Of a DNA stretch of 64,000 nt, positions 21,651-32,402 are shown piece after piece. This stretch comes from Colwellia sp. GTDB taxonomy: Bacteria; Pseudomonadota; Gammaproteobacteria; Enterobacterales; Alteromonadaceae. The stretch covers positions 1 through 64,000 of the forward strand of contig JABSOZ010000004.1 in the NCBI GenBank assembly GCA_013215295.1, given 5' to 3'. The position numbers were made by a program, and so were the translations under genes. The notes under the pieces are model-generated. The model did not search any database and was not told the DNA's origin. It saw only the letters and a program-made list of their open reading frames with translations. Position 1 is the stretch's first letter. Every line of letters starts with the position of its first letter.

Positions 21651-22184
21651 CTACTTCTTTTTAGCTTCTTTACGGCGAACAATTTCGTCACTATAACGTA
21701 TTCCTTTACCTTTATAAGGCTCTGGCTTACGGTATGAACGAATTTCTGCAGCAACTTGACCGACCAACTGCTTATCAGCACCTTTCAGTATGATTTCAGT
21801 TTGGCTAGGAGTTTCAACGGTAATCCCTTCAGGGATTACGTGGTTAACTGGATGTGATAAACCTAAAGATAAGTTTAAAGACTTACCTGCAGCTTTAGCA
21901 CGGTAACCAACACCATTTAACAACAATGTTTTTACATAACCTTTACTTACACCTTCAACCATATTATTGATTAAAGAACGTGTAGTACCGGCTTGAGCCC
22001 AAGCGCCCTTAACATCAGCAACGATATTAGTAATGATGCTGTTCTCTTCTTGAGAAACAACAACGTCACTATGGATCGTGCGAGATAATTCGCCCATTGG
22101 ACCTTTAACTTGTATATCTTGACCTGACAACGTAACAGTAACGCCAGCAGGAACAACGACATGTGCTTTTGCAACACGAGACAT
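21651..22184 (-). CDS. rplF: 50S ribosomal protein L6
   Basis: 177 residues, two tandem L6 folds; the C-terminal signature [19 protein letters not shown] is intact. L6 sits near the sarcin-ricin loop, at the factor-binding site. It is ten bases after rpsH. Confidence 0.98.
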   Translation of the reverse strand: MSRVAKAHVVVPAGVTVTLSGQDIQVKGPMGELSRTIHSDVVVSQEENSIITNIVADVKGAWAQAGTTRSLINNMVEGVSKGYVKTLLLNGVGYRAKAAGKSLNLSLGLSHPVNHVIPEGITVETPSQTEIILKGADKQLVGQVAAEIRSYRKPEPYKGKGIRYSDEIVRRKEAKKK

Positions 22185-22194
22185 ATATTTCTCC

Positions 22195-22584
22195 TTACGC
22201 TACGAAACCGATGATTTCACCGCCGATACCCGCAGAGCGAGCAGCGCGATCAGTCATCAGACCTTTAGAAGTAGAAACAATCGCAATACCCATTCCCGCA
22301 AGAACTTTTGGAAGCTCATTACAGTTTTTGTATATACGAAGACCAGGACGTGAAACACGTTTGATCGTTTCAATTACTTCTTTACCTTCAAAATATTTCA
22401 AAGTTACAGATAGCTCAGGTTTTACATCACCTGATACTGAGAACTCTGATACATAACCTTCTTCTTTAAGCAAGTTTGCAATTGCAACTTTAACTTTAGA
22501 AGATGGCATTGTAACTGCAACTTTTGCTGCAGATTGACCGTTGCGGATGCGTGTAAACATGTCCGCGATAGGATCAGTCATCAT
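22195..22584 (-). CDS. rpsH: 30S ribosomal protein S8
   Basis: 129 residues, [17 protein letters not shown] onward, ending [12 protein letters not shown]8 binds the central 16S domain and, in E. coli, represses spc translation by binding near the rplE start. Two consecutive ATG codons begin the frame; the first has GGGAG nine bases upstream. Confidence 0.98.
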   Translation of the reverse strand: MMTDPIADMFTRIRNGQSAAKVAVTMPSSKVKVAIANLLKEEGYVSEFSVSGDVKPELSVTLKYFEGKEVIETIKRVSRPGLRIYKNCNELPKVLAGMGIAIVSTSKGLMTDRAARSAGIGGEIIGFVA

Positions 22585-22603
22585 AACAATTTACTCCCGT
22601 GAA

Positions 22604-22909
22604 TTACCAACTAGCTTTCTTAAGACCTGGAACTTCACCACGCATCATTGCTTCACGCAATTTGATTCGGCTTAAACCGAACTTACGTAAGAAACCATGA
22701 GGACGACCAGTAATTGCACAACGGTTACGTTGACGACTACTTGATGAATCACGAGGTAAACTTTGAAGTTTCAATACAGCATCCCAACGATCTTCTTCAG
22801 AAGAAGCACCGTTAGAGATGATTGCTTTTAATGCACTACGCTTTTCAGCATATTGTGCGACTAATTTGGTTCTTTTAGCTTCACGAGCTTTCATTGACGT
22901 TTTAGCCAT
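22604..22909 (-). CDS. rpsN: 30S ribosomal protein S14 (long, zinc-free form)
   Basis: 101 residues from ATG at 22909..22907 ([17 protein letters not shown]). The open frame runs about 60 codons further upstream into rplE, but that part has no S14 similarity. It is the long form without CxxC zinc ligands. The C-terminus [20 protein letters not shown] is the family signature. It lies four bases after rplE. Confidence 0.97.
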   Translation of the reverse strand: MAKTSMKAREAKRTKLVAQYAEKRSALKAIISNGASSEEDRWDAVLKLQSLPRDSSSSRQRNRCAITGRPHGFLRKFGLSRIKLREAMMRGEVPGLKKASW

Positions 22910-22913
22910 AACT

Positions 22914-23459
22914 CTACACCTTCTTCTTAAACGGGAAGTTAAAGGCAGACAATAAAGCGTGTCCTTCTTCATTATTCTTCGCGCTAGTAGTGATAGTGAT
23001 ATCCATGCCACGAATCTTGTCGATTTTATCATACTCGATTTCAGGGAAGATAATTTGCTCACGTACGCCCATGCTGTAGTTACCACGACCATCGAATGAC
23101 TTAGGATTTAAGCCACGGAAATCGCGGATACGAGGAATAGAGATCGAAATTAAACGCTCTAAAAATTCCCACATACGTTCGCCACGTAGAGTTACTTTTG
23201 TGCCTATAGGATAACCTTCACGAATCTTGAAGCCCGCAACAGATTTGCGCGCTACAGTCGTAACAGGTTTTTGTCCTGAGATTGCAGTAAGATCATTTGT
23301 GGCGTGGTCTAATACTTTTTTATCAGCAATAGCCTCACCAACACCCATGTTAAGGGTGATCTTTTCAATCCGAGGGACTTGCATGACACTTTTGTACTCG
23401 AACTTCTTCTGAAGGTCGCTTACAACAGTATCTTTGTAAAAATCATGCAGTTTCGCCAT
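22914..23459 (-). CDS. rplE: 50S ribosomal protein L5
   Basis: 181 residues, [20 protein letters not shown] onward, a little longer than in E. coli. L5 brings 5S rRNA to the large subunit and contacts P-site tRNA. Conserved [13 protein letters not shown] (about 31-43) and [19 protein letters not shown] (about 110-128) are seen. Confidence 0.98.
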   Translation of the reverse strand: MAKLHDFYKDTVVSDLQKKFEYKSVMQVPRIEKITLNMGVGEAIADKKVLDHATNDLTAISGQKPVTTVARKSVAGFKIREGYPIGTKVTLRGERMWEFLERLISISIPRIRDFRGLNPKSFDGRGNYSMGVREQIIFPEIEYDKIDKIRGMDITITTSAKNNEEGHALLSAFNFPFKKKV

Positions 23460-23474
23460 CGTTTACTCCAATAA

Positions 23475-23789
23475 TTAAACTAGTTCGTTATTAGATTTGA
23501 AGAAACGAACTTTTTTGCCGTCTTCAATTCTAAAACCTATACGATCTGCTTTACCCGTTTTAGGGTTTACAATCGCTACGTTTGAAACTTGTAAAGATGC
23601 TTCTTTTTCAACTATGCCACCAGGCTGCTGTAACTGAGGTACAGGCTTAGTGTGCTTTTTGATTAAGTTAACGCCTTCTACAAATACTTTGCCGTTATCA
23701 ACAAGAACTTTAGTGACTTTACCAGTCTTACCCTTGTCTTTGCCAGCTAGTACAATAACTTCATCATCACGACGAATCTTAGATGCCAT
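23475..23789 (-). CDS. rplX: 50S ribosomal protein L24
   Basis: 104 residues. The KOW motif ([21 protein letters not shown], about residues 8-28) identifies L24, an assembly initiator for the 50S subunit and part of the exit-tunnel rim. It is twelve bases after rplN. Confidence 0.98.
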   Translation of the reverse strand: MASKIRRDDEVIVLAGKDKGKTGKVTKVLVDNGKVFVEGVNLIKKHTKPVPQLQQPGGIVEKEASLQVSNVAIVNPKTGKADRIGFRIEDGKKVRFFKSNNELV

Positions 23790-23801
23790 TATCGTGACTC
23801 C

Positions 23802-24170
23802 TTATAGTACTTCTGGTGCAAGTGAAACGATTTTCATGAACTTTTCATTACGAAGTTCACGCGTCACAGGACCGAAAATACGAGTACCAATTGGTTGTAA
23901 GTTAGCATTTAACATTACAGCCGCGTTTTCATCGAATCTGATAGTAGAACCATCTGAACGACGAACACCTTTCTTAGTGCGCACCACTACCGCAGTAAGA
24001 ACATCACCTTTTTTAACTTTGCCGCGAGGATTTGATTCCTTCACTGCAATTTTAATGATGTCACCTATACGCGCGTAGCGACGGTGCGAACCACCAAGAA
24101 CCTTTATACATTGTACACGCTTAGCTCCGCTGTTATCAGCACAGTTAAGTTGTGATTGCATTTGGATCAT
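23802..24170 (-). CDS. rplN: 50S ribosomal protein L14
   Basis: 122 residues, [20 protein letters not shown] onward. L14 binds 23S rRNA and faces the subunit interface. It is the first gene of the spc operon, separated from rpsQ of the S10 operon by a 339-base gap holding a terminator and a promoter. Confidence 0.98.
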   Translation of the reverse strand: MIQMQSQLNCADNSGAKRVQCIKVLGGSHRRYARIGDIIKIAVKESNPRGKVKKGDVLTAVVVRTKKGVRRSDGSTIRFDENAAVMLNANLQPIGTRIFGPVTRELRNEKFMKIVSLAPEVL

Positions 24171-24436
24171 TGAGTTTTACTCCGCTATTTATCTAAATTT
24201 AATTAGATATAATTTAAGGCCAGAAATTTGACCCGTCACTGCCTTCTACTCCCCCTAGAATCCTACAGTCGAATTCGGAGGGCGCGAGATTATAACACCA
24301 CCTATATAAAAGTGATACCCTAATTAGTTAAAAATTAGACAATGTCCCCCTTATCAGTTCATATGTACCTCGAAGAGAATCTATATTATTTAATCTAACA
24401 ACTTACAAATCGACACAGCCCATATATTTTGAGCAT
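24171..24436 (-). promoter_or_regulatory. spc operon upstream region with promoter
   Basis: Non-coding gap between rpsQ and rplN. On the minus strand TATAAT (24289-24294) is followed by a GC-rich discriminator; 17 bases upstream is only a weak -35 (TATCAC, 24312-24317). A transcript from here would carry a leader of about 110 bases. No open frame or further hairpin of note was seen in the rest of the gap. Confidence 0.55.
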
Positions 24437-24472
24437 AAAAAAGCCCTATCACATTGTGATAGGGCTTTTATT
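24437..24472 (-). terminator. Terminator of the S10 operon (after rpsQ)
   Basis: Perfect 14-bp arms 24439-24452 and 24456-24469 with a 3-base loop and a T-run on the minus strand. It separates the S10 operon from spc, where E. coli has no strong terminator of this kind as far as recalled. Confidence 0.92.
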
Positions 24473-24509
24473 TAATACTTTCGTTAAAACAAATTTATCT
24501 AAAAATAAA

Positions 24510-24761
24510 TTATGCTTTAGTAATTACATCAACTAAAGTCCAGTTTTTAGACTTTGAGATTGGTGCAACTTCACGAATAGTTACTAAATCACCAGCATTG
24601 CATTGGTTAGTTTCATCATGCGCTTTCAACTTAGTTGAACGCGTAAGGTACTTACCATACATTGGGTGCTTAACACGACGTTCGATTAATACAGTGATAG
24701 ACTTATCCATTTTATCACTGATAACTCGACCTTGTAGTGTGCGGATTTTAGCTTCGCTCAT
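24510..24761 (-). CDS. rpsQ: 30S ribosomal protein S17
   Basis: 83 residues, [21 protein letters not shown] onward, an OB-fold primary 16S-binding protein. Conserved [21 protein letters not shown] is seen. Its start codon overlaps the rpmC stop by one base (TAATG), implying coupled translation. It ends the S10 operon. Confidence 0.98.
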   Translation of the reverse strand: MSEAKIRTLQGRVISDKMDKSITVLIERRVKHPMYGKYLTRSTKLKAHDETNQCNAGDLVTIREVAPISKSKNWTLVDVITKA

Positions 24762-24952
24762 TACTTACCTGCCTTTTCAGTTATGATAGTCTTAACACGT
24801 GCAATATTGCGACGTACGATTCTTAGCAAATGAGTTTGTGCTAATTGACCTGTGCTTGCTTTCATGCGGTAGTTAAACTGTTCGCGCAATAATTCAAGTA
24901 GCTCAGTATTTAGCTCTTCAATGCTTTTTTCTTTTAATTCACTAGCTTTCAT
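24761..24952 (-). CDS. rpmC: 50S ribosomal protein L29
   Basis: 63 residues, two antiparallel helices, starting [21 protein letters not shown]29 lies at the exit tunnel, part of the trigger-factor and SRP docking site. Start and stop overlap its neighbours rplP and rpsQ by one base each. Confidence 0.98.
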   Translation of the reverse strand: MKASELKEKSIEELNTELLELLREQFNYRMKASTGQLAQTHLLRIVRRNIARVKTIITEKAGK

Positions 24953-25365
24953 TACATCACCGTTCTAGTTACGAAAGATGTTTTAAATGGAAGTTTAGCC
25001 GCTGCTAAAGCAAATGCTTCGCGAGCGATTTCTTCCGAAACACCTTCCATTTCATAAAGAACACGGCCTGGTAGAATTTGGCATACCCAATATTCCACTG
25101 AACCTTTACCTTTACCCATACGAACCTCAAGAGGTTTTTTAGTAATTGGCTTATCAGGGAATACTCGGATCCAGATTTTACCTTGACGCTTAACGTGACG
25201 AGTCATTGCTCGACGTGCCGCTTCAATTTGACGCGCAGTCATACGACCACGTTCCAATGATTTTAAACCGAAAGTACCGAAGCTAACTGAGCTACCGACG
25301 TGTGCAAGACCACGGTTGCGCATTTTAAATTGCTTACGGAATTTAGTACGTTTTGGTTGTAACAT
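24952..25365 (-). CDS. rplP: 50S ribosomal protein L16
   Basis: 137 residues, [20 protein letters not shown] onward. L16 lies by the A-site tRNA and peptidyl-transferase region and is needed late in 50S assembly. The signature [14 protein letters not shown] (about residues 81-94) is present. It is eleven bases after rpsC. Confidence 0.98.
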   Translation of the reverse strand: MLQPKRTKFRKQFKMRNRGLAHVGSSVSFGTFGLKSLERGRMTARQIEAARRAMTRHVKRQGKIWIRVFPDKPITKKPLEVRMGKGKGSVEYWVCQILPGRVLYEMEGVSEEIAREAFALAAAKLPFKTSFVTRTVM

Positions 25366-25376
25366 TACTTAGCTCC

Positions 25377-26072
25377 CTACTTAGGCTTGCGGTTGTTTTT
25401 TCTTTTAGGTTTAGCCGCTGGTACTTCTGCCTGTAGAGGCATGTTACCAATGATTTCACCTTTAAAGATCCACACTTTGATACCGATAACACCATAAGTA
25501 GTGTTACCGCGTGCAATAGCGTAGTCGATGTCAGCACGGAAAGTGTGTAGTGGTACACGACCTTCACGATACCATTCAGCACGTGCAATATCAGCACCAC
25601 CTAAACGACCACTTACTTGTACTTTAATACCCTTTGCGCCTAGACGCATAGCATTTTGTACAGCACGTTTCATAGCGCGACGGAACATCACACGACGTTC
25701 TAATTGACTAGCAATGCTGTCGGCAACAAGCTGCGCATCCATTTCTGGCTTACGTACTTCAGCGATGTTGATTTGAGCAGGAACACCAGCAATTTTAGAA
25801 ACAGCTAAACGTAGTTTCTCAACATCTTCGCCTTTCTTACCGATAACAACACCCGGACGAGCCGTGTGAATAGTTACGCGGATAGATTTAGCTGGACGCT
25901 CAATTACTACTTTAGATAATGATGCGCGTTTAAGCTTCTCTTTCAAATATTCGCGAACCAAATGGTCACCGCGTAAATTTTCAGCGAAGTCTTTGTTACT
26001 TGCAAACCAAGTAGACGCGAACGGTTTCGTGATACCTAAGCGAATACCGTTAGGATGAACTTTTTGACCCAT
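25377..26072 (-). CDS. rpsC: 30S ribosomal protein S3
   Basis: 231 residues. [18 protein letters not shown]-terminus, KH domain with [15 protein letters not shown] (about residues 53-67) and the C-terminal S3 domain with [20 protein letters not shown]3 lines the mRNA entry site with helicase activity in the 30S subunit. It lies twelve bases after rplV. Confidence 0.98.
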   Translation of the reverse strand: MGQKVHPNGIRLGITKPFASTWFASNKDFAENLRGDHLVREYLKEKLKRASLSKVVIERPAKSIRVTIHTARPGVVIGKKGEDVEKLRLAVSKIAGVPAQINIAEVRKPEMDAQLVADSIASQLERRVMFRRAMKRAVQNAMRLGAKGIKVQVSGRLGGADIARAEWYREGRVPLHTFRADIDYAIARGNTTYGVIGIKVWIFKGEIIGNMPLQAEVPAAKPKRKNNRKPK

Positions 26073-26084
26073 ACTAATATACTC

Positions 26085-26417
26085 CTAAGAATCAGACACG
26101 ATCACAGTGATGTGACTAGTGCGCTTAATTATACGATCCGCGCGGCCTTTAGCACGTGGTCGAATGCGTTTCATTGTTGGACCGTCGTCAACTAAAATAG
26201 TTTTTATGACAAGTTCATCAATATCTGCACCTTCGTTATGCTCAGCATTAGCAATTGCAGAGTTAAGTACTTTTTTCACTAATTCAGCAGCTGATTTGTT
26301 GCTAAAAGTTAGTATTTCAAGTGCTTTCTCAACATGTACGCCACGGATTTGATCCGCAACTAAACGTGCTTTCTGAGCAGAACCGCGGGCAAATTTATGT
26401 ATAGCGATAGCTTCCAT
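26085..26417 (-). CDS. rplV: 50S ribosomal protein L22
   Basis: 110 residues, [23 protein letters not shown] start. The beta-hairpin region ([18 protein letters not shown], about residues 82-99) reaches into the exit tunnel, where macrolide resistance changes map in other species. It lies ten bases after rpsS. Confidence 0.98.
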   Translation of the reverse strand: MEAIAIHKFARGSAQKARLVADQIRGVHVEKALEILTFSNKSAAELVKKVLNSAIANAEHNEGADIDELVIKTILVDDGPTMKRIRPRAKGRADRIIKRTSHITVIVSDS

Positions 26418-26427
26418 TTAATTTCCC

Positions 26428-26703
26428 CTATTTCTTCGCTTTCTTATCAGCGATATGACCGCGATAAGTACGAGTTGGTGCAAATTCGCCTAACTTGTGA
26501 CCGATCATTTCATCAGTTACAAATACAGGTACGTGTTGACGGCCATTATGGACAGCTATGGTCAATCCGATCATCGTTGGGATGATCATTGAACGACGGG
26601 ACCAAGTCTTAATTGGCTTTTTATTCCCGCTTTCCAGAGCTTTCTCTACCTTCGTCAGCAAGTGTAGGTCAATAAATGGACCTTTCTTGAGAGAACGTGG
26701 CAT
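26428..26703 (-). CDS. rpsS: 30S ribosomal protein S19
   Basis: 91 residues, [20 protein letters not shown] onward, with the signature [22 protein letters not shown]19 forms a complex with S13 in the 30S head. It lies 86 bases after rplB, a larger gap than elsewhere in the operon. Confidence 0.98.
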   Translation of the reverse strand: MPRSLKKGPFIDLHLLTKVEKALESGNKKPIKTWSRRSMIIPTMIGLTIAVHNGRQHVPVFVTDEMIGHKLGEFAPTRTYRGHIADKKAKK

Positions 26704-26789
26704 GGTGAATCCTCTTTATTTACTCTTCATGTTGAACTTAACTTACCTAAGTAAACCAAGCTCCACATTCAGAGTATTAATTAAATGTA

Positions 26790-27614
26790 CTATTTAGTAC
26801 GACGACGTACGATAAATTTATCAGTACGTTTATTTGAACGAGTCTTGTAACCCTTAGTTGGTACGCCCCAAGGGGATACCGGGTGACGACCGCCAGATGT
26901 TTTACCTTCACCACCACCGTGTGGGTGATCAACTGGGTTCATGGCAACACCACGAACAGTTGGGCGAACACCGCGCCATCTTGAAGCACCAGCTTTACCC
27001 AAAGAGCGAAGCATGTGTTCAGCATTGCCGATTTCACCTAAAGTAGCACGACAGTCAGACTCAACTTTACGCATTTCGCCAGAGCGAAGACGTAAAGTGA
27101 CATAAGCACCGTCTTTAGCAACTAACTGAGCGTAAGTACCAGCAGCACGTGCGATTTGAGCACCTTTACCTGGCTTAAGTTCGATTGCATGCACAACACT
27201 ACCTAAAGGAGTGTTGCGTAATGGCATTGTATTACCCGCTTTAATAGGAGCATCAACACCTGACTGGATTGAATCTCCAGCGCTTAAGCCTTTAGGGGCT
27301 AAGATGTAACGACGTTCACCATCTGCATATAATACAAGTGCAATGTTAGCAGAACGGTTTGGATCATATTCCAAACGCTCAACTTTTGCAGGGATACCAT
27401 CTTTATTTCGTTTAAAATCGATCATGCGGTAATGTTGTTTGTGACCACCACCAATATGACGAACTGTAATACGACCGTTATTATTACGACCACCAGACTT
27501 AGACTTAGTGTCTAGTAATGGTGCGTAAGGCTTACCTCTATGCAACTCCGTGTTTACCACTTTAACTACGTGGCGACGACCCGGAGAAGTAGGTTTACAT
27601 TTAACTATAGCCAT
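26790..27614 (-). CDS. rplB: 50S ribosomal protein L2
   Basis: 274 residues. L2 is essential for subunit joining and peptidyl-transferase activity; the conserved [14 protein letters not shown] around residue 225 includes the His implicated in function. It lies twelve bases after rplW. Confidence 0.99.
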   Translation of the reverse strand: MAIVKCKPTSPGRRHVVKVVNTELHRGKPYAPLLDTKSKSGGRNNNGRITVRHIGGGHKQHYRMIDFKRNKDGIPAKVERLEYDPNRSANIALVLYADGERRYILAPKGLSAGDSIQSGVDAPIKAGNTMPLRNTPLGSVVHAIELKPGKGAQIARAAGTYAQLVAKDGAYVTLRLRSGEMRKVESDCRATLGEIGNAEHMLRSLGKAGASRWRGVRPTVRGVAMNPVDHPHGGGEGKTSGGRHPVSPWGVPTKGYKTRSNKRTDKFIVRRRTK

Positions 27615-27626
27615 TTTCGTAAACTC

Positions 27627-27929
27627 CTATGATTCCGCGCCGACGAAGTCGATGTCGCTGCCTTCAGCAAGAGTAACGTATGCTTTTTTCCAATCGCTTC
27701 TGCGACCAAAACGAGCACCAGTACGTTTCACTTTACCTTTAACATTTAATGTGCGAACACCGTCTACTGAAACTTCAAAAAGTTTCTCAACAGCAGCTTT
27801 AATTTCAGCTTTAGTAGCAGTAGTAGCAACTTTGAAAACAACCGTGTTGTTTGCTTCAGCAGCCATCGTGCTTTTCTCAGAAATGTTCGGTGCTAAAAGC
27901 ACTTTTAACAAACGTTCTTCGCTTATCAT
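27627..27929 (-). CDS. rplW: 50S ribosomal protein L23
   Basis: 100 residues, [20 protein letters not shown] onward. L23 sits at the exit tunnel and is the main docking site of trigger factor and SRP. Its start overlaps the rplD stop (ATGA), so translation is coupled. Confidence 0.98.
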   Translation of the reverse strand: MISEERLLKVLLAPNISEKSTMAAEANNTVVFKVATTATKAEIKAAVEKLFEVSVDGVRTLNVKGKVKRTGARFGRRSDWKKAYVTLAEGSDIDFVGAES

Positions 27930-28531
27930 CCTAACATCTCCTCAATTTGCTTAACTGCACTAGCAGTCATCAAAACTTTTTCGAAACCAACCAAGCTAAC
28001 TGGGTCAATACCGTCTACGTCACGAACGTCAACTTTATACAAGTTACGTGCTGATAAGAACAAGTTCTCATCAACGTCTGGAGTAACGATTAATACGTCT
28101 TTTAACTCCAAACCGTTGAGCTTAGCTACTAACTCTTTAGTCTTTGGTGTTTCAACTGTAAAATTTTCTACCACTACTAAGCGATCTTGACGAACAAGCT
28201 CAGATAAGATGCTTTTAATCGCACCACGGTACATTTTACGGTTTACTTTTTGGCTGTGATCTTGAGGTTTAGCAGCAAATGTAACACCACCTGAACGCCA
28301 AATTGGACCACGACTAGTACCAGCACGTGCACGGCCAGTACCTTTTTGACGCCAAGGTTTAGCGCCACCACCACTTACTTCTGAACGAGTTTTCTGAGCA
28401 CGAGTACCTTGACGGGCGCCAGCTGCATATGCAACTACTACCTGATGTACTAATGCTTCGTTAAACTCAAGTCCAAAAGTTGCTTCAGAAACTTCAAGAG
28501 CACCTGCAGCGTCTTTTAATGATAATTCCAT
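27926..28531 (-). CDS. rplD: 50S ribosomal protein L4
   Basis: 201 residues from ATG at 28531..28529 ([14 protein letters not shown]). A GTG one codon earlier is in frame, but AGGAG is seven bases before the ATG. L4 binds 23S rRNA, reaches into the exit tunnel through its extended loop ([19 protein letters not shown], about 54-72), and in E. coli represses the S10 operon at the leader. Confidence 0.98.
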   Translation of the reverse strand: MELSLKDAAGALEVSEATFGLEFNEALVHQVVVAYAAGARQGTRAQKTRSEVSGGGAKPWRQKGTGRARAGTSRGPIWRSGGVTFAAKPQDHSQKVNRKMYRGAIKSILSELVRQDRLVVVENFTVETPKTKELVAKLNGLELKDVLIVTPDVDENLFLSARNLYKVDVRDVDGIDPVSLVGFEKVLMTASAVKQIEEMLG

Positions 28532-28546
28532 CACAAATCTCCTGGA

Positions 28547-29185
28547 CTAGGCTTTAACAGCTGGTTTGATGATTACGTTACCGTTGATAGCACCCGGAAC
28601 CGCACCTTTAATAAGGAGCAAGTTACGTTCTACGTCAACGCGAACCAATTCAAGGTTTTGTGTAGTACAACGCACAGAACCCATGTGACCAGACATTTTT
28701 TTGCCTTTGAAAACGCGACCTGGTGTTTGACACTGACCTAACGAACCGTTAGAACGATGTGATAAAGAAACACCATGAGTGGCATGTTGCATAGTAAAGT
28801 TCCAACGCTTAATACCACCTTGGAAACCTTTACCTTTTGACGTGCCAGTTACGTCTACTAATTTTGTGTCATTGAAAATTGAAACAGTTAATTCACTGCC
28901 CAATTCTAAACCTTCGCCTTCATTTTCGTTTAAGCGAAATTCCCACAGGCCGCGACCTGCTTGAACTCCAGCTTTAGCGAAATGACCCGCTGCTGGTTTT
29001 GTAACACGGCTAGCCTTACGGCTACCTGTTGTAACTTGAAGCGCTGAGTAACCGTCAGTTTCTAAAGTTTTCACTTGAGAAATACGGTTGGCTTCAACTT
29101 CTAGGACGGTTACAGGTGTTGATACGCCATCTTCAGTGAAGATACGTGTCATGCCTACTTTACGTCCAACTAGACCAATAGTCAT
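28547..29185 (-). CDS. rplC: 50S ribosomal protein L3
   Basis: 212 residues, [20 protein letters not shown] onward. L3 is one of two assembly-initiating 50S proteins; its loop with [22 protein letters not shown] reaches the peptidyl-transferase centre. It is eleven bases after rpsJ and fifteen before rplD. Confidence 0.98.
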   Translation of the reverse strand: MTIGLVGRKVGMTRIFTEDGVSTPVTVLEVEANRISQVKTLETDGYSALQVTTGSRKASRVTKPAAGHFAKAGVQAGRGLWEFRLNENEGEGLELGSELTVSIFNDTKLVDVTGTSKGKGFQGGIKRWNFTMQHATHGVSLSHRSNGSLGQCQTPGRVFKGKKMSGHMGSVRCTTQNLELVRVDVERNLLLIKGAVPGAINGNVIIKPAVKA

Positions 29186-29196
29186 TGTTAAACCCC

Positions 29197-29674
<478 letters not shown>

Positions 29675-29680
29675 GTGCGC

Positions 29681-29708
29681 ATTATACACAAACATAAAAA
29701 AAGAGCAA
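29681..29708 (-). promoter_or_regulatory. S10 operon promoter
   Basis: -35 TTGCTC (29703-29708) and -10 TATAAT (29681-29686) are 16 bases apart on the minus strand; the discriminator is GC-rich (GCGC). The -35 lies inside the 3' arm of the upstream terminator hairpin. Confidence 0.7.
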
Positions 29709-29731
29709 TAGCTGATTGGCTATTGCTCTTT
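29694..29731 (-). terminator. Terminator of the sigma/anti-sigma/PDZ operon
   Basis: Perfect 13-bp arms 29700-29712 and 29719-29731, 6-base loop, followed by T7 on the minus strand. It lies 53 bases after the stop of the PDZ gene. Confidence 0.93.
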
Positions 29732-29783
29732 ACATTCAATTTGTTCAATATTTACAATGAAAGTTTTTGTTGTATTACTTTGT

Positions 29784-31298
29784 TTAGCTACCTTTAGTCA
29801 CTACTTGCCCTACTCGAGGCTCGCGCATGGAAGATACCTTGCCACTGCGGTAAGTTTTATTACGAAACTTGTTGTGAATAACACCTCTATTAAGTGGATT
29901 ACCAAACTTCGCATTTTTTATCAATTTCAGCCCTTTTTCAATAGATGCCATATCTATATTTAAAGCAAAGCTTGGTGTGTAGTTAACCTGAAAGTATCCT
30001 GATAAGATAACGACTTTATCGTTACGTAATACCGTTAATGAGAACGCTTCATTCTCATCCAATCGATTCAAGCTTTCGGCAAAACTGCGGGCTTGGTCGA
30101 TAAGTTTCTTATCTTCATTTAAATATAACAATAAATCTCCTTTTTTTACACCAACAGACTTTAATACACTATTATCTTCCATACCCATAACCTTGAGGCC
30201 TTGTCCGATAACCTCTTGTCCAGAAAAGCCAATTCGTTTGCTGCGTTGTCGGTCACGTTTTACGATGACTTGTTTATCTGTTATGCCTTTCTTCTGATAG
30301 TAGTCTTGTAAGGTCAATAAGAAACGTTCATATTCGAAATTTAGCTTTTCAGGTAATTCTTGATAATTAACCATCTGATTATGTGCTGGAACATTCCCGA
30401 TAGTATACGCACTCTGTGGGATTAAATTAGGCGTAAACTTGCCACCTATTTCAATGAGCTTATCACTGCGTCGTACCGTTAAATTAATATATTTAGTTTT
30501 TTTCTTACGGTTTTCGAAAGCTGCTAACAAAAAGTTATTCATTACGGCTCTAGCGCTCGTATTTTGTTTGAAATTTTCCATATCGCCTAGTTTTATTATC
30601 TCATCACCACTGCGTAAGCCATAATGGGCAGCCAGAGAGTATGGGAGTACACTTAGCACTTTTAAAGTGCCATTTTCAGTGTACTCATTATCAATAACCG
30701 TACCAAAATATTGATCAACTTTGAGTGGTAATACGTTAGCCACCGCATTGTTATTAGTCCCACCAGTAAAAGTGTTTGCTAATCGATTCATTATCGAATT
30801 AAGTTGTGCCTCTTCTTGATTGGGTAAAGGTTCATGATCAATATATTCTGCCAATTTCTCGCCAAAGATATTTCCACCTGTTGCAACGGAGCAAGCTGAT
30901 TCTTTCTCATTTACTACTATTGTTGAATTATCTTCAGACAAAGCAAGGCTATAATGCGTATTCACGTCTATATCTAATCGAATAAGTCTACCTTTTAATG
31001 ACTTAGCATAATTCACTGATCTACCTTTCATCCACAAACGTTTATACTCACTTTTATCGAATATACCGATATTCAATACATGCGTGCCTGGCGCTAAATT
31101 AATGGTATAACGCCCTTCAAGCATCTTATTTAGACTTTTCCTTTGGTAAATTTCTTCATTATTTATTCGTAGTAAATCTAAAACGAATTCATTATTAGAT
31201 GACATATTCACAACGCCGCACTGCTCATTAGCAAAAGTGAATAATGACGGAATATAGAGTAGGACTATGATGATTACTTTTCTATATGCTGAATACAT
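29784..31298 (-). CDS. Secreted protein with two PDZ domains, function unknown
   Basis: 504 residues. A signal peptide (about residues 1-23, cleavage near FTFA-NEQ) suggests export to the periplasm. Residues about 25-140 look like a beta-rich domain without a recognised family. Two PDZ-like segments follow: about 195-290 (GTLKVLSVLPYSLAAHYGLRSGDEII) and about 355-440 (NSVLKSVGVKKGDLLLYLN). No protease catalytic motif (for example GNSGG) is present, so it is not a DegP/DegS protease. The C-terminal 60 residues are basic. It overlaps the anti-sigma gene by 17 bases and ends the operon before a strong terminator. It may be the output or a sensor of the ECF system; that is inference. Confidence 0.8.
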   Translation of the reverse strand: MYSAYRKVIIIVLLYIPSLFTFANEQCGVVNMSSNNEFVLDLLRINNEEIYQRKSLNKMLEGRYTINLAPGTHVLNIGIFDKSEYKRLWMKGRSVNYAKSLKGRLIRLDIDVNTHYSLALSEDNSTIVVNEKESACSVATGGNIFGEKLAEYIDHEPLPNQEEAQLNSIMNRLANTFTGGTNNNAVANVLPLKVDQYFGTVIDNEYTENGTLKVLSVLPYSLAAHYGLRSGDEIIKLGDMENFKQNTSARAVMNNFLLAAFENRKKKTKYINLTVRRSDKLIEIGGKFTPNLIPQSAYTIGNVPAHNQMVNYQELPEKLNFEYERFLLTLQDYYQKKGITDKQVIVKRDRQRSKRIGFSGQEVIGQGLKVMGMEDNSVLKSVGVKKGDLLLYLNEDKKLIDQARSFAESLNRLDENEAFSLTVLRNDKVVILSGYFQVNYTPSFALNIDMASIEKGLKLIKNAKFGNPLNRGVIHNKFRNKTYRSGKVSSMREPRVGQVVTKGS

Positions 31299-31833
31299 GT
31301 GAATTTCCTTTAAGTGTATTAATATGACTTTTTAAAATTGCCTGTCTTTTTTGTAGGACAGTAACCTTCTCTACGTTTGTTTGCGCCTTCAATAGCTCAC
31401 TATCTATATCTCTTAACTTTTCTATCAATGTCACTTGCTGAAAAGATACTTCTATTTGAGTAAACATCTTTTCTTCTAGTGCCGAATTTATGACTAACAT
31501 TTGTTCCAATTGGTTTTGTAATTGGTGGTTATTCCAAACTAACCAACCCACGGCAATAAAAAATGTTGAAGCTGCAACACCTATAAGCTGTTGAAATATG
31601 AATGGTCTATTAAAAATGGATTTTGGTTTAGTGCTTGTATTTTGTTTATTTATCGTTCTTTGCTTAATCGCTTGCCAATTCAATGCTTCTGGAACAATTT
31701 CAGGCACCAATTCCGCTGATTGTTGTAACTTTTCTAACGTGCTTACATCTTCTTGGCATTGATTGCATTGTTGTATATGTACGAGTTCAGCTGCGGTGTA
31801 TGCATCGTTATGTTGGCGTAAATTAATATGCAT
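31282..31833 (-). CDS. Putative zinc-type anti-sigma factor
   Basis: 183 residues. The N-terminal cytosolic part contains His19, Cys23 and Cys26 in the HxxxCxxC arrangement of zinc anti-sigma domains. A single membrane helix (about 83-100, GVAASTFFIAVGWLVW) follows, then a mostly helical, coiled-coil-like periplasmic part (about 101-175). It overlaps the ECF sigma gene by 11 bases, the usual arrangement of a sigma/anti-sigma pair, and overlaps the secreted PDZ gene downstream. It would hold the sigma factor at the membrane until a periplasmic signal releases it; the signal is unknown. Confidence 0.75.
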   Translation of the reverse strand: MHINLRQHNDAYTAAELVHIQQCNQCQEDVSTLEKLQQSAELVPEIVPEALNWQAIKQRTINKQNTSTKPKSIFNRPFIFQQLIGVAASTFFIAVGWLVWNNHQLQNQLEQMLVINSALEEKMFTQIEVSFQQVTLIEKLRDIDSELLKAQTNVEKVTVLQKRQAILKSHINTLKGNSHVFSI

Positions 31834-32365
31834 AATTTCTTACCTCTTCTTTTGACCTTAATTTTTTCAAACAACGTGAAACTACTGATTTTGAATAACT
31901 CGGACTTTTCTTCACTATGTCTCCTATTTCCTCATGACTATATTGTTCAACGATATATAGCCAAATAATCAAACGCTCTTTTTCAGAAATTGTTCTTAAT
32001 AGCGCATTGAGAAAATTATTTTGTTCATGACGCATTTCCACTTCGCACGTGGTTGACACTGCTACATTTTCATCATCGATCCCTACGACCGTTAATTTGT
32101 GCTTTTTTAAAAAGTTAAAGGTATTGTTAAATGCAATACGTTTTAACCAAGCAATAAACGAGTTATCTTTTGCTGTGTAGCTGTGTATTTTTTCAAACGC
32201 TGCCACAAATGTGTCTTGCAATAAGTCATTGGCGTTACCTTGGTCACGGCATATATTAAATATCGCGGTATAAATAGCAGGAGACAACTGTAGATAACAT
32301 TGTTCAAATGCCTGTTGTTCTCCTTCTTTCATTTTATCGACTAGCGATTCATTCCATTGCTGCAA
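31823..32365 (-). CDS. ECF-family RNA polymerase sigma factor
   Basis: 180 residues. Region 2 (about residues 10-90) includes RDQGNANDLLQDTFVAAFEK and FIAWLKRIAFNNTFNFLKKH, the -10 binding and core-binding segment. Region 4 (about 115-170) includes ISEKERLIIWLYIVEQYSHEEIG, the helix-turn-helix. There are no regions 1 or 3, as in ECF sigmas. The start is TTG, at 32365..32363, preceded by AGGGTG; the next in-frame Met is 11 codons later and has no ribosome site. It is first in the operon and divergent from fusA2. Confidence 0.88.
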   Translation of the reverse strand: MQQWNESLVDKMKEGEQQAFEQCYLQLSPAIYTAIFNICRDQGNANDLLQDTFVAAFEKIHSYTAKDNSFIAWLKRIAFNNTFNFLKKHKLTVVGIDDENVAVSTTCEVEMRHEQNNFLNALLRTISEKERLIIWLYIVEQYSHEEIGDIVKKSPSYSKSVVSRCLKKLRSKEEVRNYAY

Positions 32366-32402
32366 AAGTACACCCTTTTATTTTTCTTTATATCTATATA
32401 AC

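Noticed and set aside
22910-23092. N-terminal extension of rpsN into rplE
   Set aside because: The 61 extra codons have no S14 similarity and are the out-of-frame reading of rplE; the ATG at 22909 fits the family.
23650-24078. A 142-codon plus-strand open frame over rplX/rplN
   Set aside because: Antisense to two certain ribosomal genes; Ser/Thr-rich translation without recognisable motif.
27550-27954. A 134-codon plus-strand open frame opposite rplW
   Set aside because: Shadow of rplB/rplW in low-complexity frame.
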